Assembly (NCBI GenBank): GCA_029261995.1
Contig: JAJDAF010000034.1
Location: 1-43,376 of the forward strand
Direction: 5' to 3'
DNA: 43,376 nucleotides
Origin: Candidatus Zhuqueibacterota bacterium
GTDB lineage: Bacteria > Zhuqueibacterota > Zhuqueibacteria > Oceanimicrobiales > Oceanimicrobiaceae
Shown here: positions 26,330 through 34,647 of the stretch, one piece after another
Layout: each line of letters opens with the position of its first letter
How positions within the stretch are numbered: the stretch's first letter is position 1
Notes under the pieces: generated by a model
Database searches by the model: none
What the model saw: the letters and a program-made list of their open reading frames with translations, nothing else
What the model was told of the DNA's origin: nothing
Translations under genes and position numbers: made by a program

Positions 26330-27595
26330 CTACTTTTCCGTCTTCGCGTCGTTGTTCACCGTGATGACCGTGCCGTTCTGCAGATCCTTGCTGATCGCGC
26401 GATAGCTGCCCGTGACGATTTCATCGTTCTCCGCCAACCCATTTGCTATCTCGATGTCGCTTTCGCTTTGGATGCCGGTGTTCACCTGGCTGGCCACCAC
26501 CTCGCCATCCTGGACGACAAAAACTACTTCCACGAAACCGTCTTTGTCGGTCTCGTACTGCTGATCCACCGGCTCCGACGCGATAGCGTCTCCGTCTTCC
26601 GTGGTTTGCTTTTTGAGTTGCTCAGGCGTTCTGACCGCAACGGACTGAATCGGTACACAAAGGACGTTGCTTTTCACCTCGGTGACGATGTCGCTGCTGG
26701 CGGTCATGCCCGGCCTCAGGGAGTTTCCGGGATTCAGCAGAGAGATTTTGACTTCAAACTCCGTTTTCTGATCCGCACTGCCGCTGCCCGTTATTTTGGC
26801 GCTGTTGGCAATTTCCGTGACCACACCTTGAAACACATCATCCGGCAAGGCATCCACCTCGATGGCGGCGGTGTCGCCAATTGCAACCGAAACGATGTCA
26901 TTCTCATCAACATTGACCAGCGCTTCCATGCCGGACAGATTCGAAACCACCATGATCACGTCTTCCTGGAATTGCGAGCCGAGCGCAATCTCGCCGATTT
27001 CTTTGTTCAGCTCACTGATGGTGCCCGCCATTGGGGCGTAGATCGTGGTCTTGGAGAGATCGTCGCGAGCCTGCTTGACGGCGGCATTAGTTTGCGCAAC
27101 TTGATCGAGCGCGGATTGGTAGCGCGCTTTCTCCACCTGATAGGCGGCGTTGAACTGGTCGAGATTGGCCTGAGATTCGAGGCTTTTGGAAAACAGCTCT
27201 TTCGTGCGTTCGAAATCTTTCTGCGTCTTGAGCATGTTCTCTTTGGCGAGTTCGGCATTGGATTGGGTTGAACGCAGAATGGCTTCGGCGCTTTCCACTG
27301 AGGCCAGAAAACGTTCACGATCAAGCTCCACCAGAAATTGCCCCTTTTCAACCCACTCACCCTCTTTGATGTCCAGACGCGTGATCTTGGCCGCGACATC
27401 GGCGCTGATCTTGACCTGGGTTTTGGGTTGAATACGTCCGCTCGCCGTCACGGTCTGTACAATCTGCTCGCGTTCGACTTTTGCGGTTTGAACCTCAATT
27501 TCATCACTGCTGCTTTTCCTGGTGCCGACTACAAAAACGGCTACCAGAATCACGACAGCAATGATGGAAATCGATATGATTTTTTTTCTAGACAT
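26330..27595 (-). CDS. HlyD/MacA-like periplasmic adaptor protein (421 aa)
   Basis: A membrane-fusion protein linking an inner-membrane transporter to an outer-membrane channel. An N-terminal membrane anchor (IISISIIAVVILVAVFVVG) is followed by a lipoyl half-motif (TASGRIQPKTQVKISADVAAKI), a coiled-coil hairpin (about residues 95-190), the second lipoyl half (TTIYAPMAGTISEL) and beta-barrel domains. It heads the leftward operon with the ATPase and two permeases, the MacAB-TolC-type order. No TolC-like gene is in the window. The start at 27593-27595 is chosen because GAGGTG lies upstream; a codon 5 residues earlier is possible. Confidence 0.9.
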   Translation of the reverse strand: MSRKKIISISIIAVVILVAVFVVGTRKSSSDEIEVQTAKVEREQIVQTVTASGRIQPKTQVKISADVAAKITRLDIKEGEWVEKGQFLVELDRERFLASVESAEAILRSTQSNAELAKENMLKTQKDFERTKELFSKSLESQANLDQFNAAYQVEKARYQSALDQVAQTNAAVKQARDDLSKTTIYAPMAGTISELNKEIGEIALGSQFQEDVIMVVSNLSGMEALVNVDENDIVSVAIGDTAAIEVDALPDDVFQGVVTEIANSAKITGSGSADQKTEFEVKISLLNPGNSLRPGMTASSDIVTEVKSNVLCVPIQSVAVRTPEQLKKQTTEDGDAIASEPVDQQYETDKDGFVEVVFVVQDGEVVASQVNTGIQSESDIEIANGLAENDEIVTGSYRAISKDLQNGTVITVNNDAKTEK

Positions 27596-27965
27596 GGTCA
27601 CACCTCGCATTTGGCGTCTTTCATGGTATGGGCTATCCCCAAAGACAGATTAGCGGAATTCAATTTTCCAATCGACTCTCAGCGTTGAAAACGGGTCCTG
27701 CTAACCACCGAACGTGCGGACGGGAAAAGCTGAGTTCTTCATAAATCTGTTGGTTTGGAGTTGACCGGGCTCGCCTTGCGTGCCTGGCAGTGGAGTATTA
27801 CGGCATGCTCTTTCGGGAAGTTACAAGATTTCTTTTTTGAGTTGCTAGCGGTCTTATAGATTGGAAAGAGGAAAGGGGTCAGATCAAGGTTTTTTAGTTT
27901 GCAGGTTGAATCGATGTTTTGTACTATACTCAATACAAGTTGAAGTACAAAATAAAGAGCTGAAT
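27596..27965. other. Divergent intergenic region with toxin-antitoxin control signals
   Basis: About 370 bases between the leftward export operon and the rightward toxin-antitoxin pair. The right part holds a TATACT -10-like element (27925-27930) and an inverted repeat (27917-27952) suited to antitoxin autoregulation. The left part should hold the export operon promoter, which I could not identify. Confidence 0.4.
27917..27952. promoter_or_regulatory. Candidate operator for Phd/ParE autoregulation
   Basis: ttttgtact (27917-27925) and agtacaaaa (27944-27952) are perfect reverse complements around an 18-base centre. They straddle the best -10 candidate (TATACT, 27925-27930) and end 13 bases before the antitoxin ATG. 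Phd-family antitoxins bind palindromes in their own promoters, so an operator role is a reasonable inference. Confidence 0.5.
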
Positions 27966-28253
27966 ATGAAACGAATCGTACTTAGTCAAGATATCCACCC
28001 CTTATCCGAATTTCGAGCCAATGCAGCTACCCTAATTGAACAAGTACGCTCATCCAAAAGACCAATGGTTATTACCCAACACGGTAAGAGTTCCGCGGTC
28101 ATATTGGATGTCCAGGAATACGAATCGTTGCTTGACAAAATAGAGATCCTGCAGGAAATCCAAATTGCAGAGTCTCAACTGCAACAAGGTTTGGGTATCG
28201 AACATGAGAAGGCCAAAAGGCAATCCTTGTCGCGTCTGCGTAAAAAAACATGA
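27966..28253 (+). CDS. Phd/YefM-family antitoxin (95 aa)
   Basis: The antitoxin of a type II toxin-antitoxin pair. The N-terminal Phd/YefM DNA-binding fold is visible (SEFRANAATLIEQV, then PMVITQHGKSSAVILDVQEYESL). The C-terminal half is charged and helical, as expected for the toxin-neutralising tail. Its stop overlaps the toxin start (ATGA overlap, 4 bases). The ATG at 27966 is chosen because the upstream in-frame extension runs through the operator region. Confidence 0.88.
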   Translation: MKRIVLSQDIHPLSEFRANAATLIEQVRSSKRPMVITQHGKSSAVILDVQEYESLLDKIEILQEIQIAESQLQQGLGIEHEKAKRQSLSRLRKKT

Positions 28254-28549
28254 AAATAATTTGGTCGCCGTTTGCTCATCAAAGAGTCGATGACATCGCT
28301 GACCATATCGCCAACGACAACCTGGCTGCGGCTGAAAAGTGGGTCAATAGTGTTTATGACAGTGTTGAAAGGTTAAGGGACTTTCCCCAAAGTGGTCGAG
28401 TCGTGCCAGAAGTTGGTAAGCGGGAAATCAGAGAAATTCTCTTTGGCAACTACCGAATAATTTACAGTGTTGAGAAGAAGGCAATTCTCATTTTGACCGT
28501 TCGACACGGAATGCAAATGTTGCCGCTTGAAGACCTCGGTAATGAATAG
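28250..28549 (+). CDS. ParE/RelE-superfamily toxin (99 aa)
   Basis: The toxin of the pair. Typical family features are IIWSPFAHQRVDDIADHIA, then the LRDFPQSGRVVPE motif and REILFGNYRIIYSV, ending with ILTVRHGMQML. ParE toxins poison DNA gyrase and RelE toxins cleave mRNA; the sequence (REI-x-x-xYRIIY pattern with H-R before the end) fits ParE-like proteins better, but the target is not proven. It is translationally coupled to the antitoxin. Confidence 0.88.
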   Translation: MKIIWSPFAHQRVDDIADHIANDNLAAAEKWVNSVYDSVERLRDFPQSGRVVPEVGKREIREILFGNYRIIYSVEKKAILILTVRHGMQMLPLEDLGNE

Positions 28550-28558
28550 TTGATATCT

Positions 28559-28595
28559 CCCACAGGCAAACTCGAAGATCTTTGCAACTTGTGGG
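28559..28595. terminator. Possible bidirectional hairpin between convergent genes
   Basis: cccaca (28559-28564) pairs with tgtggg (28590-28595), and inner gcaaa pairs with tttgc. It fills the 48-base gap between the toxin stop and the stop of the leftward reductase. There is no T-tract. Confidence 0.35.
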
Positions 28596-28597
28596 AC

Positions 28598-29470
28598 CTA
28601 GCCGTAACTCTCCTTCCGAATCCGGTTCTTCGCAATCCCCAACTCATCCAAATAGGAAAGCACACTGCCCAGATAGGAAGGCGACAACTCTGCTCCGGTT
28701 TCCCTGGCTGCTTTCCGCTGCCAGACCGTGTGGTCAGGCCCGCAGGCAAAAACCGTGACGCCTTCCGGTGACGGGATGATATCTTGCAGGAGTTGTTTCG
28801 AGACCCGGCCTTTGTGGATGCGATCGTTGAACAAGGATTCATCCTGCTCGCGCGTTAGCGTGTAGATGACTTCGAATCTATCCGGGTGCTGCCGCCGCAA
28901 CTCTTCGAACTGCTGAAAGAAAATCGCGTCTGCCATGAGTTTGTTGCTGAAAATGAGCGTGTGTTTCAGCTTTTCATTGACGCGCAGGTCGTGCTTGATG
29001 ATGCTGAAACTCGGCACCACGCCACTGCCGGCGCAGACGTGAACAATGTGCTCGGACTCGTTCCGGATTTTGTCCGTGAGCGTGTACGGCCCGGTGAAGC
29101 CTGTGATAACCATGCGTGCCCCGGGCAGCGTGCGCATCACCAGAATGGGGGAGAGCAGCGGCGGATAAGGCGTCGCGCCCGAGGTGTAGCGTTCTTCCTT
29201 GATGGTGATAGCCAGATATTTTTCGTCCGGCGAACTAGCCATGGAGTAGGCTCGCGGCGGCTCTTTCTTGCCTTTGACATCCTCGAGGTAGTGCACCCAG
29301 CGCTGCAGCCCGGGAAACTGGTGTGGCTCAATCGTCAGAAAGTGGCCGGGCTGGTAGTTGAGCGTGTCATTGCCGGTGAACAACACCAGAGTAACCGTGT
29401 CGTGCGCTTCTTCTATCCGCTCGGCGACCATGACTTCCAACTGCTTGATTTTTGCTCTTGGTTCGTTCAT
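28598..29470 (-). CDS. Ferredoxin-NADP+ reductase-type FAD/NAD(P)H oxidoreductase (290 aa)
   Basis: A soluble flavoprotein of the FNR superfamily. The FAD-binding motif RAYSMASSP, the nucleotide-binding CAGSGVVPSFSI and the C-terminal VFACGPDHTVW are visible in the correct order. It lacks an added 2Fe-2S ferredoxin domain, so it must pass electrons to a separate acceptor. The C-terminal extension (about 40 residues past ACGP) with a Y-LD motif is longer than in minimal FNRs. The partner is unknown. AMP nucleosidase lies upstream on the same strand, 240 bases away. The start ATG follows GGAGA at 9 bases. Confidence 0.85.
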   Translation of the reverse strand: MNEPRAKIKQLEVMVAERIEEAHDTVTLVLFTGNDTLNYQPGHFLTIEPHQFPGLQRWVHYLEDVKGKKEPPRAYSMASSPDEKYLAITIKEERYTSGATPYPPLLSPILVMRTLPGARMVITGFTGPYTLTDKIRNESEHIVHVCAGSGVVPSFSIIKHDLRVNEKLKHTLIFSNKLMADAIFFQQFEELRRQHPDRFEVIYTLTREQDESLFNDRIHKGRVSKQLLQDIIPSPEGVTVFACGPDHTVWQRKAARETGAELSPSYLGSVLSYLDELGIAKNRIRKESYG

Positions 29471-29710
29471 TTTGTTGTCTCCATTAAATCCCTGGAAGTA
29501 TCTTCTCTATTACCTGGTTTCAGACATCCATTCGGTTCACCTGCCGCGACTTCGAGTGTTGCTGCCATGGCAAGGTTTCCTGGCCGAGCGCTTTTCCGCG
29601 CAGCCTTCTCTAAAGATTACTTCGGCAAAGAAACGCCCCACAATGACAAATTGTTTGATGGGTTTCGGCCAGACAACAACGAATCTAAACTAAGGGTCAT
29701 CACGCCGGCG

Positions 29711-30487
29711 CTATTTCTCGAACCGCAGGTGCTTCACCGATTGGCCGGAATTGATCAACTCCATAAGAGCGTCAATTCCAATGTCCAAATGTCTCTTAAC
29801 AAAACCGGAGGTAATTTTATTGTCACTTTTTTCGGTCTTGACACCTTCAGGCACCATGGGGTTGTCCGAAACCAGCAACAGCGCGCCGTGCGGGATTTCG
29901 TTGACGAAGCCGACCAGGAAGATCGTCGCTGTCTCCATATCGATGCCAGACGCGCGAATCTGCCGCAGGTATTTTTTGAAGGCGTCGTCGTGCTCCCAGA
30001 CACGACGGTTGGTGGTGTAGATGGTGCCGGTCCAGTAATCAAGCTCGTGTTTCTGGATCACATGGGAGACCGCCATCTGTAATCGGAAAGAGGGTAGGGC
30101 CGGAATCTCCGGCGGCAGGTAATCGTTGCTGGTGCCTTCGCCGCGAATGGCCGCGATCGGCAGGATGAGATCGCCGAGCTTGATTTTCTTCTTCAAGCCG
30201 CCGCATTTGCCCAGAAAAAGAACAGCTTTGGGCTCGACCGCGGACAGCAAGTCCATCATGGTGGCAGCCATCGCGCTGCCCATGCCAAAGTTGATGATGG
30301 TGATATTCATGGCCGTTGCCGTTTGCATCGGTCGGTCCTGGCCGCGGATTGCCACACCGAATTTCTTGGCGAACATTTGAATGTAATTCGAAAAATTCGT
30401 CAGCAGGATGTACTGGCCAAATTTGTTGAGCGGCGTGCCGGTGTAGCGCGGCAGCCAGTTTTCGACAATTTCGGTTTTGCTCTTCAT
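29711..30487 (-). CDS. amn: AMP nucleosidase, short Bacteroidota-type form (258 aa)
   Basis: A nucleoside-phosphorylase-fold enzyme that hydrolyses AMP to adenine and ribose 5-phosphate. The residues NFGMGSAMAATMMDLLSA and LFLGKCGGLKKKIKLGDLILP, plus IRGEGTSNDYLPPEIPALP, match AMP nucleosidase rather than general purine phosphorylases. The conserved MET segment ASGIDMETATIF holds the catalytic-site pocket. It has only the catalytic domain; the longer E. coli enzyme has an extra N-terminal regulatory domain. The near-identity of motifs to Bacteroidota enzymes supports an FCB-group host. Confidence 0.88.
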   Translation of the reverse strand: MKSKTEIVENWLPRYTGTPLNKFGQYILLTNFSNYIQMFAKKFGVAIRGQDRPMQTATAMNITIINFGMGSAMAATMMDLLSAVEPKAVLFLGKCGGLKKKIKLGDLILPIAAIRGEGTSNDYLPPEIPALPSFRLQMAVSHVIQKHELDYWTGTIYTTNRRVWEHDDAFKKYLRQIRASGIDMETATIFLVGFVNEIPHGALLLVSDNPMVPEGVKTEKSDNKITSGFVKRHLDIGIDALMELINSGQSVKHLRFEK

Positions 30488-30704
30488 TTGGTTCTATGTT
30501 GAACGCTATGGCTTCGTGCTTTCCGGGCAGAACTCACCGGACAAAAAGGTTGCAGATTTTTTCGCGTTCGATTCCGCGAATTAAGACATGTTAGAATAGC
30601 AAAAACGGGGCGGGGATGCAAGCGGTATCTTTTGCTGGTACAAATAGGTTGGCATCTTCGAACGGTTGTTTCACACTCAATTTAATCGGTCCAGACGGAC
30701 GGCA

Positions 30705-31217
30705 TTACTTTTCTGTACAATCGATTCTCTGCCATTGCCATTCCCGAGATTTCAGTTTTCCATCGACGATTCCTTCGATTCTCGCATGCAGATGACCTTC
30801 ACTTCCAAGCCGGTAGATAATCCGTTGCGGGAAATCGTGCTGCTTGTTTGCGAACACGACCTGGCGGTCCTGCAGCGCCACCATCTTGAAGGCCGTTGGC
30901 GGGCGACCTGTGGGACTCGCCAGAAAGGTAACGCCGTCAGCCGTGCTTTCAATTCTGAGATACTCGAAAAACGACTCGCCGGAAACGAACACGTCCCGGT
31001 GCAAGCCTACCATGAGGTTGCCGTCCGGCGCCAGCCAGAATTCTTCCATTTTCGTGCCTTCTGACACACCGGTCCACGCGCCAGCCAGCCACGCGAGCGT
31101 GTCCAGACCAACGCCGGTCGTCGCGGTCTTCCCTGGTTGCCCAAAACAGATGCCCAACGGCAGGAGGCAAATGCACACCAGGGCAGCACTTGCTGAAAGT
31201 GTTTTTCTCTGGTACAT
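30705..31217 (-). CDS. DUF6265-family exported protein (170 aa)
   Basis: A small exported beta-rich protein. A signal peptide (LSASAALVCICLLPLGICFG) is followed by the DUF6265 pattern: LAWLAGAWTG, then EEFWLAPDGNLMVGLHRD, FFEYLRIE, GRPPTAFKM and VFANKQHDFPQRIIYRL, ending with EW-WQRI. The fold is probably lipocalin-like. Function is unknown. The start at 31215-31217 is set by a perfect AAGGAGGT site 8 bases upstream. That site overlaps the 3' end of the methyltransferase gene (stop at 31220), so the two are probably co-translated. Confidence 0.82.
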   Translation of the reverse strand: MYQRKTLSASAALVCICLLPLGICFGQPGKTATTGVGLDTLAWLAGAWTGVSEGTKMEEFWLAPDGNLMVGLHRDVFVSGESFFEYLRIESTADGVTFLASPTGRPPTAFKMVALQDRQVVFANKQHDFPQRIIYRLGSEGHLHARIEGIVDGKLKSREWQWQRIDCTEK

Positions 31218-31219
31218 GC

Positions 31220-31717
31220 TCAAGTACCTCCTTCTGATTTGCTCGCACCCGCAGCGCGGAAGCGGGGAAAAAATCGGCCGGTGGTTGCGCAATACGCTCT
31301 ATACTCGCCTGGGAATTCTGCTGCCACCAGCGATTCTTCCTTCAACATATTCAGGTGCCAAATCGGAAGCTGCAGTGCGGCCCAGGCGACAAAGTACCAG
31401 TGGTCCATGTAGACGGCCAGTCCGAAGTTGAAAAACAGCAGGAATCCCGCATAAAGCGGATGACGGCAATATTTGAAGGCTCCCTGCGTCACCAGATTGC
31501 GCCCTCTCTGTGACGGCGGCAGCGATTTGACGCTCCAGACCGCGAGCGCGAGTGTCAGCAGGGTAGCAAGCGCTAAAACCGCCTGGCCGAATACCTCATT
31601 GCCGTGGATGTCGCGGGACGGAATTTCATTTGCGAGCCGATGGGTCAATAGAAACAGGGCAATGCTGATAAGCGAACCCCTTGGGCCGGCCCCGAATATC
31701 CGGTCGTATGCGGTCAT
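31220..31717 (-). CDS. Isoprenylcysteine-carboxyl-methyltransferase-like (ICMT/PEMT) membrane protein (165 aa)
   Basis: A membrane methyltransferase of the ICMT/phospholipid methyltransferase superfamily. Several hydrophobic helices are visible, and the family signature LVTQGAFKYCRHPLYAGFLL (residues about 80-100) and a later EESLVAAEFPGEYRAY (E-E...Y) are present. These residues bind S-adenosylmethionine at the membrane interface. Bacterial members methylate lipids or unknown substrates. The start at 31715-31717 has GGAGA upstream, and the gene ends 3 bases before the DUF6265 start. Confidence 0.82.
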   Translation of the reverse strand: MTAYDRIFGAGPRGSLISIALFLLTHRLANEIPSRDIHGNEVFGQAVLALATLLTLALAVWSVKSLPPSQRGRNLVTQGAFKYCRHPLYAGFLLFFNFGLAVYMDHWYFVAWAALQLPIWHLNMLKEESLVAAEFPGEYRAYCATTGRFFPRFRAAGASKSEGGT

Positions 31718-31787
31718 GCGGTCTCCGTGAGTTTCAAGTCTGTTGATTGCGTTGCTTTGAGTGATAGTCAGACCAAACAAGCCTTCG

Positions 31788-32747
31788 TCATTTTTGAGTC
31801 AAACCTTCCGGCTGCGTCAGTTCAAAGGTGAAGACGAAATGCGCATCAAAGTCGCCGGTGGTGGTTTCCGACCAGACATGGACTTTGATCTCCTCAGGTT
31901 TCTGCTCGTCATGCCTGAAGGCAATGCGTCCGGACTGGCCACGGATTGCCCTCGGTCCGAAGCCCTCAACCTCAATGGCAAAAGGCTTCGCGCGGTCGAG
32001 GTCCAGACCCTCAGCGTTCGGGAGAGTCTGCAACCTGTCGTGATTTTGATAGCGTCGCGCCGGGATTTCCAGCAGCCGGTCGCCGTCAACTTTAACTGCG
32101 AATGCCCACGTGGTTTTGCCTGCCACGCCGTCGCGGACACACAACAACTCGGTCAACTGGAGCTGCGCCTGCATTATCTCAGGTCCAAGCAACGCGCTCA
32201 ATTCCTCAATTCTCTGGTCCTTTTGCTGAAGCGCAATAGCTTGCTGTTGCAGCTCGCGGTCCATTTCCGTTCTGGTTTTCTTTTCGGTGTCGAGTATTTC
32301 CTGGTAGTTGGCGCGGGCAACATTGAGGCTGTCTATCCTGGCCTGAATGGCTTGCTTCTGGCTCTTGCTGGCTTCTTCAAGCTGCAGTTCCAGGGCCGTT
32401 GCTTGCTTTCTGGCCTGCGTCAGCCTGTCCTTGTAGAAGCCGCTGACGATTTCACGGAAGCCATCGATCTTGACCTTGAATTCATCATTCTCTTCGATCA
32501 GTTCGGTCAGGGCTTTGAGCTTTGTGATGTCGGTGTCTTCGTTGAGTTCCGCCGAAATGGTGTGTTCCATCAGGGCAGACATGGCCTTGAATTGCAGCTC
32601 TTTGTTGCCAAGGTTGGAAGTGACGATGCTCGAGATGATTGCAATGGCAACTGTCCCGAAAACTGTGGTGGCGAGAGAGACGACCAGTTTCGTGTTCCAC
32701 CAGTGTTCTTTGCGCACTGCCTGTGGTTGACTCGCGTCCTGGGTCAT
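31788..32747 (-). CDS. Single-helix membrane protein with coiled coil and beta-rich C-terminus (319 aa)
   Basis: I do not recognise the family. One membrane helix (LVVSLATTVFGTVAIAIISSIV, about residues 22-43) is followed by a long helical region (about 55-195) with a strong coiled-coil pattern (ATALELQLEEASKSQKQAIQ, ELQQQAIALQQKDQRIEELSAL). The C-terminal ~125 residues look like a beta-sandwich domain (TTWAFAVKVDGDRLLEIPARRY, KVHVWSETTTGDFDAHFVF). It could be a trimeric or dimeric rod projecting a ligand-binding head. The start ATG follows AGGAGGAG at 5 bases. It lies 15 bases downstream of the MmcQ-like gene, so the two may be co-transcribed. Confidence 0.75.
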   Translation of the reverse strand: MTQDASQPQAVRKEHWWNTKLVVSLATTVFGTVAIAIISSIVTSNLGNKELQFKAMSALMEHTISAELNEDTDITKLKALTELIEENDEFKVKIDGFREIVSGFYKDRLTQARKQATALELQLEEASKSQKQAIQARIDSLNVARANYQEILDTEKKTRTEMDRELQQQAIALQQKDQRIEELSALLGPEIMQAQLQLTELLCVRDGVAGKTTWAFAVKVDGDRLLEIPARRYQNHDRLQTLPNAEGLDLDRAKPFAIEVEGFGPRAIRGQSGRIAFRHDEQKPEEIKVHVWSETTTGDFDAHFVFTFELTQPEGLTQK

Positions 32748-32762
32748 TGCTTCTCCTCCTGG

Positions 32763-33122
32763 TTAAGAATCCTGGTTTGGTGCAAGCGCTATCCGCGTTT
32801 TCTTGGGGAGTTTCGCGACAACCAAATCATAAGACCGTCTGATGAGTTGCGCGATGTGGTCGGTGTCGATCTGACAGGCAGCAGGGTCGATTTGCACCCA
32901 ATGCGCCCTCGCCAGGTAGGGCGCCGGCCTGATTCCGGGAAACTCGGTGAGTTCAAGAAACCCCTGGTCGCTGCATTTGAAGGAGTAGCATGCGGCTTCG
33001 TCCGTCGCCATCACCAGAAACATCTTACCGGCAACTTTGAAGACAAGATCGACGCGCCATTGAATCTGTTCCGTTGCGCCGGGCAAGGCAAGACAGAAGT
33101 CGCGGATTTGGCTTGCTGTCAT
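32763..33122 (-). CDS. MmcQ/YjbR-family DNA-binding-like protein (119 aa)
   Basis: A small cytoplasmic protein of the MmcQ/YjbR (CyaY-like fold) family. Recognisable features are the N-terminal I-R-FCLALPGATEQIQW segment, VFKVAGKMFLVMA and CSDQGFLELTEFPGIRPAPY, and the terminal LIRRSYDLVVAKLPKK. The family is widely distributed and its exact role is unclear; a double-wing DNA-binding role has been proposed. The length is typical. It heads a possible two-gene transcript with the coiled-coil membrane protein. Confidence 0.82.
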   Translation of the reverse strand: MTASQIRDFCLALPGATEQIQWRVDLVFKVAGKMFLVMATDEAACYSFKCSDQGFLELTEFPGIRPAPYLARAHWVQIDPAACQIDTDHIAQLIRRSYDLVVAKLPKKTRIALAPNQDS

Positions 33123-33197
33123 AGCGGGTTTCTCTTTCGTGAGATGGATCCTTGAATCCTGACCGCTCCGGTACTGCTGGCAGACGAGGGATGAGTG

Positions 33198-33226
33198 AAT
33201 ATTGTAAAATGAGACTTAAGTGTCAA
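33198..33226 (-). promoter_or_regulatory. Candidate promoter for the MmcQ-like gene
   Basis: On the minus strand TTGACA (33226-33221) is followed after 17 bases by AATATT (33203-33198), about 75 bases upstream of the start. The -10 is weak, so this is tentative. Confidence 0.35.
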
Positions 33227-33322
33227 GTGTGAATAGCCTGGCGCCGTAAGCGGTATCTCCCGATTCAGGCTGGAGCACAGACCTCGCCGTTTTCCCAACC
33301 TGACTGGCGATGCCTCCCGCGG

Positions 33323-33351
33323 TTGACACTTTCGACAGAAATTTTTAATTT
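33323..33351 (+). promoter_or_regulatory. Candidate promoter for the CDGSH/pirin pair
   Basis: TTGACA (33323-33328) and TAATTT (33346-33351) are separated by 17 bases. Transcription would start near 33358, about 25 bases upstream of the CDGSH protein start. Confidence 0.5.
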
Positions 33352-33382
33352 GGTATGACGTTATTCCAATCTGGAGGTCCGT

Positions 33383-33805
33383 ATGGCCGGCAAGTCAAGA
33401 ACGTACGCAACGAGCGAAATCACCGTTATCTGGAAACCGGATATCTGCATTCATTCTGAGAATTGTGCACATGGATTGCCAAAAGTGTTCGATCCAAACC
33501 GCAGGCCCTGGGTGGATTTGAACGAAGCCGAAGCCGGGGAAATTCGGCAGACCATCGACAATTGTCCTTCCGGCGCGCTGTCTTATGGCAAAGCAGAGGC
33601 GAAGCCGGCTGACACGAATGCGCCCGAGGTCGAGATCAACGTCCGGCAGAATGGTCCGCTGATCGTCAGGGGTGAGTTCAAGCTCACGGACGCGCAGGGA
33701 AAGGCTATCGAAACCTCTGACACCGCGGCACTTTGTCGCTGCGGGGCCTCAAACAAAAAGCCGTTTTGTGACGGCGCGCACAAATCCATGGACTTTGAGG
33801 GTTGA
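33383..33805 (+). CDS. CDGSH iron-sulfur protein with YjdI-like N-terminal domain (140 aa)
   Basis: A small iron-sulfur protein. The N-terminal half (about residues 12-70) matches the divergent (4Fe-4S) mono-cluster or YjdI domain: CIHSENCAHGLPKVF, W and a later CPSGAL. The C-terminal half contains the CDGSH motif (C118, C120, C129, H133; CRCGASNKKPFCDGAHK), which binds a redox-active 2Fe-2S cluster. The fusion of the two modules is common in bacteria. The start ATG at 33383 has GGAGG 5 bases upstream. The pirin gene follows 30 bases after the stop, and the pair probably shares the promoter near 33323-33351, which suggests a redox or oxidative-stress role. Confidence 0.9.
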   Translation: MAGKSRTYATSEITVIWKPDICIHSENCAHGLPKVFDPNRRPWVDLNEAEAGEIRQTIDNCPSGALSYGKAEAKPADTNAPEVEINVRQNGPLIVRGEFKLTDAQGKAIETSDTAALCRCGASNKKPFCDGAHKSMDFEG

Positions 33806-33835
33806 AGTCACTCTGGAAAAAACGGAGCATAAGGC

Positions 33836-34549
33836 ATGAAAAAAACCATTCACCGAGCCGATTCACGCGGGTATTTTGACTACGGCTGGCTGCAGACGCA
33901 TCACACCTTCAGCTTTGCCAGCTACTACGACCCCGACCGACTGCATTTTGGCAAACTGCGGGTTCTCAATGATGACGTGGTAGCCGCCGGCCACGGTTTC
34001 GGGACACACCCGCATGACAACATGGAAATCGTCTCCATGCCTCTGCGCGGCGAATTGGCGCACAAAGACAGTGCCGGCCACGAGCAAGTGATCCGGCCGG
34101 GTGACATCCAGGTCATGTCAGCCGGCACCGGCATTCAGCACTCGGAGTACAACCATTCGGACTCCGAACCAGCGGGTTTCCTGCAGATTTGGGTTCTACC
34201 CGACAAACAGGGGCACAGCCCGAGATACGACCAGAGAACCTTCGAAGCCGCGGGCCGGCACAATCAATTTCAAACTCTGGTGGCGCCAAAGGGCGCGGCG
34301 GATACGCTGTGGTTGAATCAGAACGCGTACTTTTCGCTGGCTGAACTTGAAGCAGGCCGCGCGCTAACCTATCGCCTGCATGACGCCCGGGCGGGAGTCT
34401 ACTGTTTTATCCTTGAAGGGGACGTCGGCATTGCAGAGGAGAGACTCGCTCAACGCGATGGCATTGGCATTTGGGATGTGCAGAGTATCGAAATGACCGC
34501 GCAGGCAACCGCGACTATCCTGGCAATTGAAGTCCCGATAACTCCGTAG
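33836..34549 (+). CDS. Pirin-family protein, YhhW-like (237 aa)
   Basis: A bicupin of the pirin family, most like E. coli YhhW, which has quercetin 2,3-dioxygenase activity in vitro. The opening RADSRGYFDYGWLQTHHTFS and the metal-binding cupin motif THPHDNMEIVSMPLRGELAH (His-x-His and a later Glu/His) are present. The C-terminal cupin lacks metal ligands, as usual. The length (237) is typical. Its natural substrate here is unknown. It is co-transcribed with the CDGSH protein by position. Confidence 0.9.
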   Translation: MKKTIHRADSRGYFDYGWLQTHHTFSFASYYDPDRLHFGKLRVLNDDVVAAGHGFGTHPHDNMEIVSMPLRGELAHKDSAGHEQVIRPGDIQVMSAGTGIQHSEYNHSDSEPAGFLQIWVLPDKQGHSPRYDQRTFEAAGRHNQFQTLVAPKGAADTLWLNQNAYFSLAELEAGRALTYRLHDARAGVYCFILEGDVGIAEERLAQRDGIGIWDVQSIEMTAQATATILAIEVPITP

Positions 34550-34647
34550 CTGCATGGACGGCGGCTGCGAGCCCATCCAGAGCATTTCAAATCCTGTTCA
34601 TTCTTGGCAGGGACTCTGTTTACCATTCGTAATTCGAAATTTCCAAT

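Noticed and set aside
27875-27889. ggggtcagatcaagg motif as a trace of a REP-associated transposase element
   Set aside because: A single short motif without a second copy or transposase is not enough.
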